Counted from the first letter of the stretch, positions 41,575-51,321 are shown. The stretch: DNA of 64,000 nucleotides from Burkholderia sp. USMB20 (GCF_000949135.2 NZ_JTAN02000006.1:25384-89383); one strand, 5' to 3'. A program made the numbers and translations. The notes: generated from the sequence alone by a model not told the origin.

Positions 41575-43398
41575 TCAGGCCGCCTCAGGCCGAACGTCCG
41601 CCTCGTGCCAGTCCGTCGGCGCCGACGCCAATGCGATCCGCGCCTTCTCTTCCGGGCTGCCCGCCACGTAATACTTCTTCGCCCAGCTCGAATCCGGCGC
41701 GAGCGCGAGGTGCCGGTGCGCATCGGCGCCCTGCCGTTGCGACTCGATCGACAGCGCCCGTGCGCGATAGTGCTCGTAGAGCCGCAGGAATTCGGCGAGA
41801 TAGATCGCGGCGATCCGCGCGTCGCGAATCTCCAGCAGGTTCTCGTCGTTGTACTGCTCGGAATTGCGGCTCATGTTCGCCGAGCCCGTGTAGACGATCG
41901 GGTTCGCGCCTTCCGCATCGATCACGATGAACTTGTGGTGGATCACGACCGGCGGATAGGCCGGCGCCGGCTCGCCCGGAAAGAGGCGCAGTTCCGGCTC
42001 GAAACCCTGCGGCACCGTCGCCGGTGAAAAATACGCGGCGTCGATCACGTCGCGATGATCGCGCCGGCGATGGTAAAGCTCGAGATTCGCGAGCGTCGCC
42101 GCATCGAGCGGCCGGCCGTCGTGCTGCGCGGCATCGGCCTGCGTCGCGCTGCCGGCGTTGATGCGGTTCACCAGGCCGAACATCATCAGGCCGCGGTCGC
42201 CGGCGGCAAAGCATGCGTCGCGCAGCGCCGCGTCGGTCGGCATGAACAGGCAGAACGACACCGAATGCTGCGCGGCCGCGATCGCGGCGACGATCGTATC
42301 GATCTCGGTGCGCTGCCCCGCCGGCTCCGGCGAAAACGCGACGCGCACCTGCGCGCTGCCGATCGTCAGCGGCTCGGACCAGCCCGGCGACAACCTCGCC
42401 GTCTCCGCGATCGGCGGATTCGCGGCCAGCGCCTGCGCACGCGCGTTGTACAGCGCCGCGAGCGCCGGCGAATCGAATGCGTGCAGCACGTTCGCCTGCT
42501 CCGTCAGCCCTTCGGTCGTGAAGTTCGCGGAACCGGTCAGCACGCGCGCGGGCGTCGGCGCAGTCGTCCCGTTCGCCGGTGCGTCGGTCACGATGAACTT
42601 GTCGTGCATGATGTGCGTCCTGTCGCGCGGCGCGCGCGTCGCGAGGCCCTGCAGCGCGTCGACGGCCGGCTGGTTCGGCGACGGCAGCGGCGGCTTGCCC
42701 TTGCGGGCGGTCACGTGCGCGTCGTAGACGATCGCGAGCGACGCTTCGCCGTGCTGCCGTCCGAACGCCTCGAATGCGGGCAACGCCCACAGCGTGTCCG
42801 TCAGGTGATAGACGGCCGAGACCGCGCGCGACGCGGGGTCGAGCATCTCCGCGAACACCTGTTCCATGTCGTTCGCGAGCCACGTGCGCAGCTTCAACGC
42901 CTGGTCCGCGCTCGGCACCGCATTCGGCGCAAGACCCAGCGCCGCGACCTGCTTCGCGAACGCCTGCGAACTGACCACCGCGCGATTGAACCACGTGCCG
43001 ACGCCGTCCACGATGTGCGCGGGCAGCACGACATCGCACACGCCGGCCTGCGCATCGAGCACCTTCAGGTTCTCCGGCGTGCCGACGACCGGATAGACGT
43101 CATAGCGGAACGACGCATCGCGATCCTGCGGATCGATGCGCGCGTCCCACCACATGAATTTCTGGATCGGTGCCTGGTCGGTCGGCGCGTCGCCCTGCGT
43201 GCCGGCGGCCGGGCCGTCGAACGTGAGCCGGTTCGGCAGCCAGCTGTTCGGCGCGCGCGTCTTGCCGTCGGCCGACCAGAAGCCCGGCGTGCGCCGGATC
43301 GCGAAGCCGAGGAAGTCGGTGCGCGAGGCCGCGTCGGGCCAGTCGAAAGCGAGGAGAACCAGGGTCGGGGAAAGATAGCTGCGTACGCTGACGGTCAT
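41575..43398 (-). CDS. phospholipase D-like protein with two HKD motifs and an N-terminal beta domain
   Basis: A 607-residue protein with no signal peptide. The first 120 residues (SPTLVLLAFDWPDAA...FLGFAIRRTPGFW...FMWWDARID...FRYDVYPVVG) look like an Ig/fibronectin-like beta domain. Two PLD half-sites follow, MHDKFIVTD...VLTGSANFT and HHKFIVID...VYTGSANMS, giving a full two-HKD active site. Such enzymes hydrolyse phosphodiesters in lipids or nucleic acids. CAGGAG precedes the ATG at 43398. No neighbour suggests its target; a cardiolipin synthase is unlikely because membrane helices are absent. Secretion by a non-Sec route (for example type VI) or defence against DNA is possible. Confidence 0.85.
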   Translation of the reverse strand: MTVSVRSYLSPTLVLLAFDWPDAASRTDFLGFAIRRTPGFWSADGKTRAPNSWLPNRLTFDGPAAGTQGDAPTDQAPIQKFMWWDARIDPQDRDASFRYDVYPVVGTPENLKVLDAQAGVCDVVLPAHIVDGVGTWFNRAVVSSQAFAKQVAALGLAPNAVPSADQALKLRTWLANDMEQVFAEMLDPASRAVSAVYHLTDTLWALPAFEAFGRQHGEASLAIVYDAHVTARKGKPPLPSPNQPAVDALQGLATRAPRDRTHIMHDKFIVTDAPANGTTAPTPARVLTGSANFTTEGLTEQANVLHAFDSPALAALYNARAQALAANPPIAETARLSPGWSEPLTIGSAQVRVAFSPEPAGQRTEIDTIVAAIAAAQHSVSFCLFMPTDAALRDACFAAGDRGLMMFGLVNRINAGSATQADAAQHDGRPLDAATLANLELYHRRRDHRDVIDAAYFSPATVPQGFEPELRLFPGEPAPAYPPVVIHHKFIVIDAEGANPIVYTGSANMSRNSEQYNDENLLEIRDARIAAIYLAEFLRLYEHYRARALSIESQRQGADAHRHLALAPDSSWAKKYYVAGSPEEKARIALASAPTDWHEADVRPEAA

Positions 43399-43502
43399 TC
43401 TTTGCTCCTGCCGCGGCGGCCGGTCGAAAGGAATGAGTCAGTGTCGAACGCGCATCTTCCCGTGCGATGACCGTTCGATGAACCTTGTATGTCGGCGCCG
43501 CG

Positions 43503-44261
43503 TCAGTCGCACACGAGCAGCTCGATGCCGCGCGCGGTCAGCGCGCGGCGCACGGCCTTGTCCGGCGTGCGTTCGGTGACGAGATAGCGCGCGGCCGAGG
43601 CGCCGTTGATCCGCACCGGCGTCACGCGGCCGAACTTCGAATGGTCGGCGACGATGATCGCGGTGCCGGCCGCCGCGATCATCCGGCTGCGCACTTCGGC
43701 GGCGAGCCGCGAGTAGTCGGTGCAGTCGCCATCGGCCGTGATGCCGCCCGCGCCGACGAACGCGAAATCGACATGGTATTGCGCGAGCTGCTGGATCGTA
43801 TCGAGCCCGAACGTCGCATCCTCGTCGTCGGACAGTTCGCCGCCGAGCAGCGTCACGCGATTGCCGTTGCGCCGCGCGAGCACGAACGCGGTGCGCCAGT
43901 CGTTCGTGTAGATCGACAGCCGGTGCCGGTCGGCCAGCGCGAGCGCGACCGCATGCGGCGTACTGCCCGAGTCGATCAGCACCGAGGCGTCGTCGGGCAC
44001 GAATTCGGCCGCGCGTCGCCCGATCGTGCGCTTCGCTTCGGCATTCGCCGCCTCACGCTCGGACAGGCTCGGCTCGCGGCGATCCGCCGCCAGCGCGCCG
44101 CCGTGCGTCATCACGAGCAGGCCGCGCGCCGCGAGCGCGTTCAGGTCGCGCCGTACCGTCTCGCGCGACACGTCGAGCGAGCGCACGAGCTCGGCGACCG
44201 ACAGCGCGCCCGATCGTCCGAGCTCCGACAGAATGTATTGATGACGTTGTTCCGCCAGCAT
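43503..44261 (-). CDS. DeoR-family transcriptional regulator
   Basis: A 252-residue repressor. It has an N-terminal DeoR winged helix (residues 1-60: EQRHQYILSELGRSGALSVAELVRSLDVSRETVRRDLNALAARGLLVMTHGGA) and a C-terminal phosphosugar sensor (DeoRC) with DDASVLIDSGSTPHAVALAL, TNDWRTAF, FVGAGGIT and VADHSKFGR. ATG 44261 gives the standard N-terminus; an upstream in-frame ATG at 44303 adds 14 residues. No sugar genes are adjacent, so its regulon lies elsewhere. Confidence 0.91.
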   Translation of the reverse strand: MLAEQRHQYILSELGRSGALSVAELVRSLDVSRETVRRDLNALAARGLLVMTHGGALAADRREPSLSEREAANAEAKRTIGRRAAEFVPDDASVLIDSGSTPHAVALALADRHRLSIYTNDWRTAFVLARRNGNRVTLLGGELSDDEDATFGLDTIQQLAQYHVDFAFVGAGGITADGDCTDYSRLAAEVRSRMIAAAGTAIIVADHSKFGRVTPVRINGASAARYLVTERTPDKAVRRALTARGIELLVCD

Positions 44262-44466
44262 CGCAATGCGCCCGAGGCGACTGGTAATGGGTAGGCCGAC
44301 CATTGTATTACGGCCGTTTGACCGCCATTTGACGGCAGCGCGTCCGGCCGCGGCCGCGTTTCACGAAAGCGAAATTCTGTATTGCCCGATGCGCGCGAAT
44401 CGGCGTGGCAAGCGATTGCTACACTTTGCGTTTCGCCGAACGACAGACCATCAAGGGGCTTGCGTC

Positions 44467-44652
44467 ATGTACCGCAAAGGCAGTGTGCTCGAAATCCAGT
44501 TTTCGCCGGAACGGCTCAACGACGGGGCCGGCGATCCGTACTGGATCGACCTGACGCTCGACGAGGCCCGCCGGCTGTACGAACAACTCGCCGCACGCTT
44601 CGCGACCGATGCGCGCGCGAACCAGCCGCTCGACACGTTTTCGCTCGACTGA
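44467..44652 (+). CDS. small protein, 61 residues, function unknown
   Basis: A short acidic cytosolic protein (starts MYRKGSVLEIQFSPERLND, ends PLDTFSLD). The codon use matches genuine genes, and AAGGGG lies about 10 bases before the ATG. No domain is recognised. It sits divergently from the DeoR gene. Confidence 0.65.
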   Translation: MYRKGSVLEIQFSPERLNDGAGDPYWIDLTLDEARRLYEQLAARFATDARANQPLDTFSLD

Positions 44653-44905
44653 TCCCCGTTCCTCTGCGCGCGCCACGGCGCGCTTTCATGCCGCGGCGCC
44701 TGCGCCCGGACGGCCGCTAACCGGACAGCCCGGCGCGCTGCCGCGCTCGTGGCGGATCATGCCCGCGGCCAACGTGCCGCGCACCGCTGCTGCATGCGTT
44801 CCGCACGCGCCACGCGCGAATGCAGAATCCGACAAGACGGCCGCCCCGCTTCACCCGATACTGGCCGGCTCACGATTCGTCCGGCCGTATCGCGGCCCGC
44901 CACGC

Positions 44906-45775
44906 ATGTTTACCTCGCTCGTCGCCGCGGCTTTCGTCGCGCTGTGGTCCACCGGCTTCATCGTCGCCCGGGCAATCAAGCCCTACGCCGACCCGAACCT
45001 GTTCCTGCTCGCGCGTTTCGCGGGCACGGCCGTGCTGTTCGGCGCGGTGGCGCTCGCCGCGCGCGCGCCGTGGCCGGCGCGCCGCGAATGGCCGCGCCAC
45101 CTGATCGCGGGCGCGCTGCTGCAGGGCGTCTATCTCGGCGCCAGCTACTGGGCCGTCGCGCAAGGGCTGAACGCCGGCGTGATGGCGCTGCTCGGCGCAT
45201 TGCAGCCGCTCGCCACCGCCGTGCTCGCGGTGCCGCTGTTCAACGAGCGGCTGCCCGCGCGCGGCTGGCTCGGGATGGCGCTCGGGCTCGCCGGCGTCGC
45301 GCTCGTCCTCGCACCGAAGGTCGCGGGCGGCGTCGCGCCGCCGGCGGGCGCCGCGCCCGCGTGGTTCGTCGTGACCGTGTCGATCCTGTCGGTCGGCTCG
45401 ATCACCGCGGGCTCGCTGTACCAGAAGGGCAAGCTCGCGCAGAACGACCTGCGTACGGCCGTCGCCGTGCAGAACCTCGGCGCGGCGATCGTCGCGGCCG
45501 TCTTCGTCGTGCTGCTGCACGAAACGCGCTGGACCGGTGCACCGGCGCTGTGGATCTCGCTCGTGTGGGGCGTCGTGTTCCTGTCCGGCGGCGCGGTCAC
45601 GATGCTGATGTGGATGCTGCGGCGGGGCAATGCCGCGCGCGCGACGTCGTTGCTGTTCCTCGCGCCGCCGCTCGCCGCGCTGCAGGGCTACCTGCTGTTC
45701 GGCGAAACGCTCGCGACCGTCCAGCTCGCCGGCTTCGCGCTCGCACTGGCGGGCGTCGTGCTCGCGCGGCGCTGA
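44906..45775 (+). CDS. EamA/DMT-family exporter
   Basis: A 289-residue inner-membrane protein with ten helices in two EamA repeats (LVAAAFVALWSTGFIVARAIKPYADPNLFLLARF and a second copy from about residue 150). WAVAQGLNAGVMALLGALQPLATAVLAVPLFNERL is the typical end of the first repeat. It likely exports amino acids or other small metabolites. The start at 44906 is chosen because the first helix begins there; the ribosome site is weak. The 250 bases upstream show no gene. Confidence 0.88.
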   Translation: MFTSLVAAAFVALWSTGFIVARAIKPYADPNLFLLARFAGTAVLFGAVALAARAPWPARREWPRHLIAGALLQGVYLGASYWAVAQGLNAGVMALLGALQPLATAVLAVPLFNERLPARGWLGMALGLAGVALVLAPKVAGGVAPPAGAAPAWFVVTVSILSVGSITAGSLYQKGKLAQNDLRTAVAVQNLGAAIVAAVFVVLLHETRWTGAPALWISLVWGVVFLSGGAVTMLMWMLRRGNAARATSLLFLAPPLAALQGYLLFGETLATVQLAGFALALAGVVLARR

Positions 45776-46054
45776 CGCGGGCGAGCGCGCGGGTTCGTCA
45801 CCGCGCCCCGCCATGCGCAGCGTCGCGCCGCCGCCGGGCGCCGCGCCCCGTGGTTCGTCGTGGCGCGCCCCGCCATGCCTCGAAACGAAGCATCCGCGCA
45901 CACGCCGGGGGACGCCGCCCCGCGCGCCGCACCATGACGATGCATCGCGTCTCGCCGATGCAACGCGCGGCCGCCGGATCGCATGCCCGGCGCGGCGCCG
46001 GGCCACGATTGCGCTTATGATGGGCGCCTTGCATTTCGTTCCGGAACCACCTTC

Positions 46055-46903
46055 ATGACATCCGCCGATTACGCCAGCCGCCAACGCGCGATCATTGCCG
46101 AACTGAACGTCGCCGCGCATTTCGACGTCGACGCCGAGATTACGCGCCGCGTCGATTTCCTCGCGCAGTACCTTCGTTCGACCGGCCTGCGGACCTACGT
46201 GCTCGGCATCAGCGGCGGCGTCGATTCGTCGACGGCCGGACGGCTCGCGCAGCTGGCGGTCGAACAGCTGCGCGCCGGCGGCTACGACGCCCGCTTCATC
46301 GCGATGCGCTTGCCGAACGGCGTGCAGAACGACGAAGCCGATGCGCAACGCGCGCTCGCGTTCGTGCGCGCGGACGAAACGTTCACGGTCGACGTCAAGC
46401 CCGCCGCCGACGCGATGCTCGCATCGCTCGTCGCGTCCGGCCACGCATTCGAAAACCCGGCCCAGCAGGACTTCGTGCACGGCAACATCAAGGCGCGCGA
46501 GCGCATGATCGCGCAATACGCGGTGGCCGGCGCGCGGCGCGGCATCGTGATCGGCACCGACCACGCGGCCGAATCGCTGATGGGCTTCTTCACGAAATTC
46601 GGCGACGGCGGCGCGGACGTGCTGCCGCTCGCCGGCCTGAGCAAGCGCCGCGTGCGTGCGGTCGCCCGCGCGCTCGGCGGCGATGAACTGATCGTGATGA
46701 AGGTGCCGACGGCCGACCTCGAGGAACTGCGTCCGCTGCGCCCCGACGAGCACGCCTACGGCGTCACCTACGACGAAATCGACGATTTCCTCGAAGGCAA
46801 ACCCGTCGCCGACAACGTGTACGAAACGGTGCTGCGCTTCTACGACGGTTCGCGCCACAAGCGCGCGCTGCCGTACACGCCGTTCGACTGGCCGGCCGCG
46901 TAA
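46055..46903 (+). CDS. nadE: ammonia-dependent NAD+ synthetase
   Basis: Amidates deamido-NAD to NAD using ammonia and ATP. The 282-residue size fits the single-domain NadE. The ATP pyrophosphatase P-loop is LGISGGVDSSTAGRLAQLAVEQL; other signatures are AMRLPNGVQNDEADAQRAL, GTDHAAESLMGFFTKFGDGGADVLPLAGL and the C-terminal KRALPYTP.DWP. It lacks the glutaminase domain of the long form. The ATG is at 46055. The 280-base gap before it contains an imperfect direct repeat (GCGCCCCGCCATGC at about 45800 and 45860) of no obvious role. Confidence 0.95.
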   Translation: MTSADYASRQRAIIAELNVAAHFDVDAEITRRVDFLAQYLRSTGLRTYVLGISGGVDSSTAGRLAQLAVEQLRAGGYDARFIAMRLPNGVQNDEADAQRALAFVRADETFTVDVKPAADAMLASLVASGHAFENPAQQDFVHGNIKARERMIAQYAVAGARRGIVIGTDHAAESLMGFFTKFGDGGADVLPLAGLSKRRVRAVARALGGDELIVMKVPTADLEELRPLRPDEHAYGVTYDEIDDFLEGKPVADNVYETVLRFYDGSRHKRALPYTPFDWPAA

Positions 46904-46927
46904 GCCGGCTCGTTCAGCCGCAACACC

Positions 46928-46961
46928 GCGCCGCGCGAACCCTGGCGGTTACGCGCGGCGC
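46928..46961. terminator. stem-loop between convergent nadE and S10 peptidase genes
   Basis: Inverted repeat GCGCCGCGCG / CGCGCGGCGC with a 14-base loop, 25 bases after the nadE stop and 17 bases beyond the peptidase stop. No U-tract is present. Confidence 0.5.
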
Positions 46962-46978
46962 CTGCGCGACGGGCAGCG

Positions 46979-48655
46979 CTACGCGTGCCCGCCCGCCTTC
47001 TTCGCCTGCAGTGCGCGAATCCGCAGCCGCGCGCCCGTATCGCTGACCGTCGCGTCGTACATCGTCGCGAGATCGCGCTTGAGCGCGGTGCGCGAACCGC
47101 CGTCGAGATACACCATGTGCCCGGACGGATAGAAACGCGCGGACAGGTTCTGCCGCACCTTCTGATCCTCGAGCGGCATCTGCTGCAGGTCGATCACGGT
47201 CTGGTAGAACGGCGTGACGAAATCGTAGAGGCCGTTCGCCGACAGCACCTTCAGGTCGACGTTCAGCGCCATCACCGCGGCGAGATCGCCCGCCGTGTAG
47301 AGGATCAGGTTCCCCTGCGCATCGATGCCCTGCTGCGCGCCGGTCGGATCGATGTGGCTGAAGTCCCAGTTCCGGAACGCCTGGTCGTTCAGGTCCGTGA
47401 ACGCGGAATTCGACGTGAACTTCAGCTGCTCGTTCAGGTAGCTGTTCCACATCGCCGTGTAGACGCCCGTCACGGCCGTCATCGTCGGATCGTTGCCGCC
47501 CGAGTTCGGATCGATCTTGCCGGCGATGCCCGACGAGATCCCGGTCACGCGGCCGTCGTACGACCCGAGCGCGAGCCCCTGCGCGTGCAGCAGCGTCGTC
47601 AGGAACAGCGAATTGCCGCGCGTGTCGTAGCCCGCGATGTCAAGGCTCCACGACTGCAGCGTCGCGGTATCGATACCCGTGTATCGCGACAGCTTCTGCA
47701 CGGCGGCCGGTTCCGCATGCGGCACCGTGCGCAGCGCCTTCAGGTAGTCGGTACGCGCGAATTGCGCGACTTCCTCGACGAACGCGCCGAGATCGGTCGG
47801 CGCGGGCGTGACGCCGAGCTTCTTGTGATACCACGCGTCGGCTGCCGCGGTCGGCAGCGCGCCGACCGGGTTGCCGGCCTGCCGGTAGTCGAGGATCGAC
47901 GACTGCAGCGTGACGCCGTTCAGGTCGACGCCGTCCTCGTGCAGCTTGTACGCGAGCACGCAGCTGCGCGCGGTGCCGTACGACTCGCCGAACAGGTACT
48001 TCGGCGAATTCCAGCGGTTGTTCTTCGTCAGGTAGCGCTTGATGAACTGCTTCAGCGAATCCGCATCCTGGTCGACGCCCCAGAAATCGCGGTTCTTGTT
48101 CGGCGCGACGGCCGCCGAATAGCCGGTGCCGACCGGGTTGATGAACACCAGGTCGCTGTGGTCGATCATGCTGTCCGGATTGTCTTCCATCTGATACGGC
48201 GCGGGCGGCGTGAACCCCGGCATCGACGTCCTGATGCGCTTCGGCGCGAACGAGCCGAGCAGCACGAACACCGACGACGACCCGGGCCCGCCGTTGTAGA
48301 AGAACGTGACGGGCCGCGTTTCCTCCTTCGCGCCGTCGGCCGTGAACGCGACGTAGAAGAGCTTCGCGGCCGGCAGCGAGCTGCTCGGGTCGACCGTCAC
48401 GAGGTGGCCGGCCGTCGCCGTGTACGCGATGCGCTTGCCGTCGATCAGGATCGTGTGATGCGTGATCGCGGCCGCTTCGGTCGTGTCGGTCACCGAGTCG
48501 TCGGGACCGTTGCCGTACGCGACCGGATCGAAGAACGGCTGGTCGCGGCCGTGGCTCAGCGCGACCGGACTGATGGTCGGCGGCACGCCATGCGAATTGT
48601 GGTCGCCGTGATGCAGCGGATACACGCCGCCGGAAGATGCGGAATCGATGCCCAT
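46979..48655 (-). CDS. S10-family serine carboxypeptidase
   Basis: Releases C-terminal residues from peptides, typically at acid pH. The 558-residue enzyme shows the oxyanion loop FFYNGGPGSSSVF (about residue 121), the nucleophile Ser-225 in FGESYGTAR, the Asp in SANGLYDFVTP and the His in YPSGHMVYLD. The region INPVGTGYS is also typical. No signal peptide is visible at the N-terminus (MGIDSASSGGVYPLHH). The ATG at 48655 has CGAGGAG upstream. It is 73 bases after the S53 peptidase gene in the same direction and probably trims that enzyme's products. Confidence 0.91.
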   Translation of the reverse strand: MGIDSASSGGVYPLHHGDHNSHGVPPTISPVALSHGRDQPFFDPVAYGNGPDDSVTDTTEAAAITHHTILIDGKRIAYTATAGHLVTVDPSSSLPAAKLFYVAFTADGAKEETRPVTFFYNGGPGSSSVFVLLGSFAPKRIRTSMPGFTPPAPYQMEDNPDSMIDHSDLVFINPVGTGYSAAVAPNKNRDFWGVDQDADSLKQFIKRYLTKNNRWNSPKYLFGESYGTARSCVLAYKLHEDGVDLNGVTLQSSILDYRQAGNPVGALPTAAADAWYHKKLGVTPAPTDLGAFVEEVAQFARTDYLKALRTVPHAEPAAVQKLSRYTGIDTATLQSWSLDIAGYDTRGNSLFLTTLLHAQGLALGSYDGRVTGISSGIAGKIDPNSGGNDPTMTAVTGVYTAMWNSYLNEQLKFTSNSAFTDLNDQAFRNWDFSHIDPTGAQQGIDAQGNLILYTAGDLAAVMALNVDLKVLSANGLYDFVTPFYQTVIDLQQMPLEDQKVRQNLSARFYPSGHMVYLDGGSRTALKRDLATMYDATVSDTGARLRIRALQAKKAGGHA

Positions 48656-48728
48656 CGTGCTGCTCCTCGAGGTGAAAAAAGACGCGGGCAGGAAACCCGC
48701 GTCGCGTGGAAAGGCCGGTGCCGGCGCG

Positions 48729-50330
48729 TCAGCTCGACGGCTTGCGCGCGAGGATCGCCGCGAGTTTCGCGCCGTCGGGGCTGCCGAGGCCCGTGCACGC
48801 ATCCCAGCCGGACGCGGCGGCATACGTGCCGTTCGAGCCTTTCGTGATGTCGCGCAACGCGCCGGGATTCTTGTACAGCGCCGGGTTGATCCAGCCGGCC
48901 GATGCACTCGCCGCCGCACTCGCCGCCGCATTGATCCGCGCGATCAGCGCGGCCCACAACGGCGCGACCGCGCTCGTGCCGCCCATCACCGCGACCGTGC
49001 CGGCGACCGACACCTCGTAGCCCGTCTGCGGCGATGCATTGGCGGCAACGTCCGGCACGCCGCGCTTCGTGAGCGGCGTGGTGCTGCCGTCGGCGAGCGT
49101 GACGGTCAATCCCTGCTGCCACGCCGGCAGGTCGAACAGCGCGCTGACACCGCCGCCGCCCGCGCCGCCGCCGGCCGCCTCGTCGTTCCACGCGACTTCG
49201 CTGCGAATGCCCTGCCCCGGCAGCGCATCGAGCTGCGTGCCGCCACAGCCGAGCACGTAAGGACTCGACGCCGGAAAGTCGACGTGATCCGTGCCGTCCT
49301 GCAGCCCGTCGCCCGAGCCGCTGTCGCCCGACGCCGCGCACACCGTGATCCCCTGCGCGGCGGCCGCCTGCAGCACGCGGTTGAACGCATGCGCCGACTG
49401 CGCCTGCCAGATCGCTTCCGGCCCGCCCCAGCTGATCGAGATCACCGATGGCCGGTTGGTCTTGTCGGTGACGGCCGCGTTGACGGCCTGGATGAAGCCC
49501 GCGTCACTGTTCGGCGCGAAATAGACGGCGAGCTTCGCGGCGGGCGCGATCGCACCGGCGATCTCGATGTCGAGCGCGACTTCGCCGTCCGGGCCGTTCG
49601 CCTCGCCGGTCGGCGCATTGCGGCCGGTGCCGACGTTCACGTCGACGAGCGTCGGCGGCGTCTTGATGCCGAGCCCGCGGAAATACTGCTGGATATCGGC
49701 CGCGCGATAGCCGCCGCCGAGTTCGACGATCGCGATGCATTGCCCTGCACCGTCGCCGGCCGGAAAGCCGTACAGCGACGCGAGCTGGATCGGCGTGAAC
49801 GTGACGGCGGGCGCGCCGCGCGCGGGCTGGAACGGCGGACGCAGCCGGAAGTGCGGCCGCGCCTGCGGACGGCTGTCGAGGCCGAGCACGGCCGTGACGG
49901 CATCGCCGAGCTCGTCCGGCAGCGCGATCGGTCCCGAGCGGCCGCGGTACTGGCCGATCGAACGATGCTCGAAACGCTCGAGCTTCACGCTGAATGCCGC
50001 TTCGAACTGCTGGATCGAGCCGGACAGCACGACGACGCTTTCGACCGGATCGACGCGATCGACCGTGAGCTGGTGACGGCGCGCGAAGTCCTCGGTCTTG
50101 CGAATGTCGTCGGGATTGGCGGAGAAACGCTGCGCGAACGCTTCGCGCGACAGCGGTTTCGCCTGTGCGTCGCCGGTGGCGAGCTGCTGGACCAACGTGT
50201 CGAGTTGCCCTTCTTCCTGCCGCCGCAACATGATCGTGACGTGGATACGTTCTGCCGGATCGCACGGGCCGAGACACTTCGACTCGGCGACGATCCGGGG
50301 TTCACGGTCGGCGTGAAGATGCCTTGCCAT
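48729..50330 (-). CDS. S53 sedolisin-family endopeptidase (kumamolisin-like)
   Basis: Acid-active serine-carboxyl peptidase, 533 residues. An N-terminal activation domain (residues about 25-165, Pro-kuma type) precedes the catalytic domain. The triad is Glu-250 and Asp-254 in GEVALDIEI and Ser-453 in GGTSAVAPLW; the oxyanion Asp is in ASGDSGSGDG, and the calcium site is near DACTGLGSPDG at the C-terminus. It has no signal peptide before the pro-domain, so the route of export is unclear. AAGGAGGG lies 8 bases before ATG 50330. It is first in a two-gene operon with the S10 carboxypeptidase. Confidence 0.93.
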   Translation of the reverse strand: MARHLHADREPRIVAESKCLGPCDPAERIHVTIMLRRQEEGQLDTLVQQLATGDAQAKPLSREAFAQRFSANPDDIRKTEDFARRHQLTVDRVDPVESVVVLSGSIQQFEAAFSVKLERFEHRSIGQYRGRSGPIALPDELGDAVTAVLGLDSRPQARPHFRLRPPFQPARGAPAVTFTPIQLASLYGFPAGDGAGQCIAIVELGGGYRAADIQQYFRGLGIKTPPTLVDVNVGTGRNAPTGEANGPDGEVALDIEIAGAIAPAAKLAVYFAPNSDAGFIQAVNAAVTDKTNRPSVISISWGGPEAIWQAQSAHAFNRVLQAAAAQGITVCAASGDSGSGDGLQDGTDHVDFPASSPYVLGCGGTQLDALPGQGIRSEVAWNDEAAGGGAGGGGVSALFDLPAWQQGLTVTLADGSTTPLTKRGVPDVAANASPQTGYEVSVAGTVAVMGGTSAVAPLWAALIARINAAASAAASASAGWINPALYKNPGALRDITKGSNGTYAAASGWDACTGLGSPDGAKLAAILARKPSS

Positions 50331-50590
50331 GTTCAGACCCTCCTTGGTACCGCGTTGCACGGAACAGCCAGGAAATCGGACATAGCCGGCGGAAGTCGGT
50401 TCCGTTCGGTCAGTCGGTTCGCGAAAGCGCGAAGTTACAGGGAGTTTAGATCAGTCAGATGATTTACGCGCACGCCCTTCCGCCCCAAGGCATGCGCGCG
50501 AAGCCCGGCATGGCGCGCGGGCCCGCGTTCGGCAGCGCATCACGGCCGCGCGGCAAGTCGAGCCGCGCAGCCGTGATGCAATGCAGCAGC

Positions 50591-51214
50591 TCAATCCATC
50601 GACAGGCGCAACGCGAACCCGATCAGCGCCGCGGAAAACGTCCAGCGCTGGACCGTCTGCGCGAGCGGATGCGCGCGCATCCACGCCGCGATGCGCGACG
50701 CGCCGAACACGCATGCGAGGTCGAAACACACGCCGGCCGCGACGAGCAGCGCGCCGAGCTCGAACATCTGCCACACGACGGGCCCTGCCTCGGGGCGCAC
50801 GAACTGCGGCAGCAGCACCGAGCAGAACAGCAGTGCCTTCGGATTCAGCAGGTTCGTCAGCAGCCCCTTGAAGAACGACTGCCGCAGTTCGCCCGGCGCC
50901 GCCGCATCGCCGTCGCCGAGCGCGAACACCGGCGAGCGGAACACCTGGATCGCGACGTAAGCGAGATAAAGCGCGCCGCCGTAGCGGATCACTTCGTACA
51001 GCCACGGCGCGCTGCGGATCAGCGCCGCGACGCCGCAGGCGGACAGCGTCACGTGCGCGGTGCGCGACAGCGACAGGCCGGCCGCCGCCGCCATGCCCGG
51101 GCGCACGCCGCGGCCGATGCTGGTCTGCAGCACGAGCGCCATGTCGGGCCCGGGCACCGCGTAGATGGCCGCCAGCGCGGCGAGATAAATCAACAGCAAA
51201 TGCGTGGAAATCAT
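50591..51214 (-). CDS. LysE/RhtB-family amino-acid exporter
   Basis: A 207-residue inner-membrane protein with six helices (LLIYLAALAAIYAVPGPDMALVL with the VPGP motif, then YGGALYLAYVAIQVF and LTNLLNPKALLFCSVLLPQF). It exports an amino acid or homoserine-like compound. It is intact, in contrast to the amber-interrupted family member at 18.3 kb. It is divergent from an Lrp/AsnC regulator 134 bases away, the usual pairing for controlled amino-acid efflux. Confidence 0.92.
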   Translation of the reverse strand: MISTHLLLIYLAALAAIYAVPGPDMALVLQTSIGRGVRPGMAAAAGLSLSRTAHVTLSACGVAALIRSAPWLYEVIRYGGALYLAYVAIQVFRSPVFALGDGDAAAPGELRQSFFKGLLTNLLNPKALLFCSVLLPQFVRPEAGPVVWQMFELGALLVAAGVCFDLACVFGASRIAAWMRAHPLAQTVQRWTFSAALIGFALRLSMD

Positions 51215-51321
51215 GGTCTGCCCCCGTTCTTCAGTGACGATATGTTGCCGCTGAAGGGAGAGCGATTATTGGCCATCTTTGGCTCGAAATTGGCGCTACA
51301 TAGCGGAATCCGCCACAATCA

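Noticed and set aside
45776-46054. Imperfect direct repeats near GCGCCCCGCCATGC as a mobile-element footprint
   Set aside because: No terminal inverted repeats, target duplications or transposase sequence; more likely simple GC-rich duplication.
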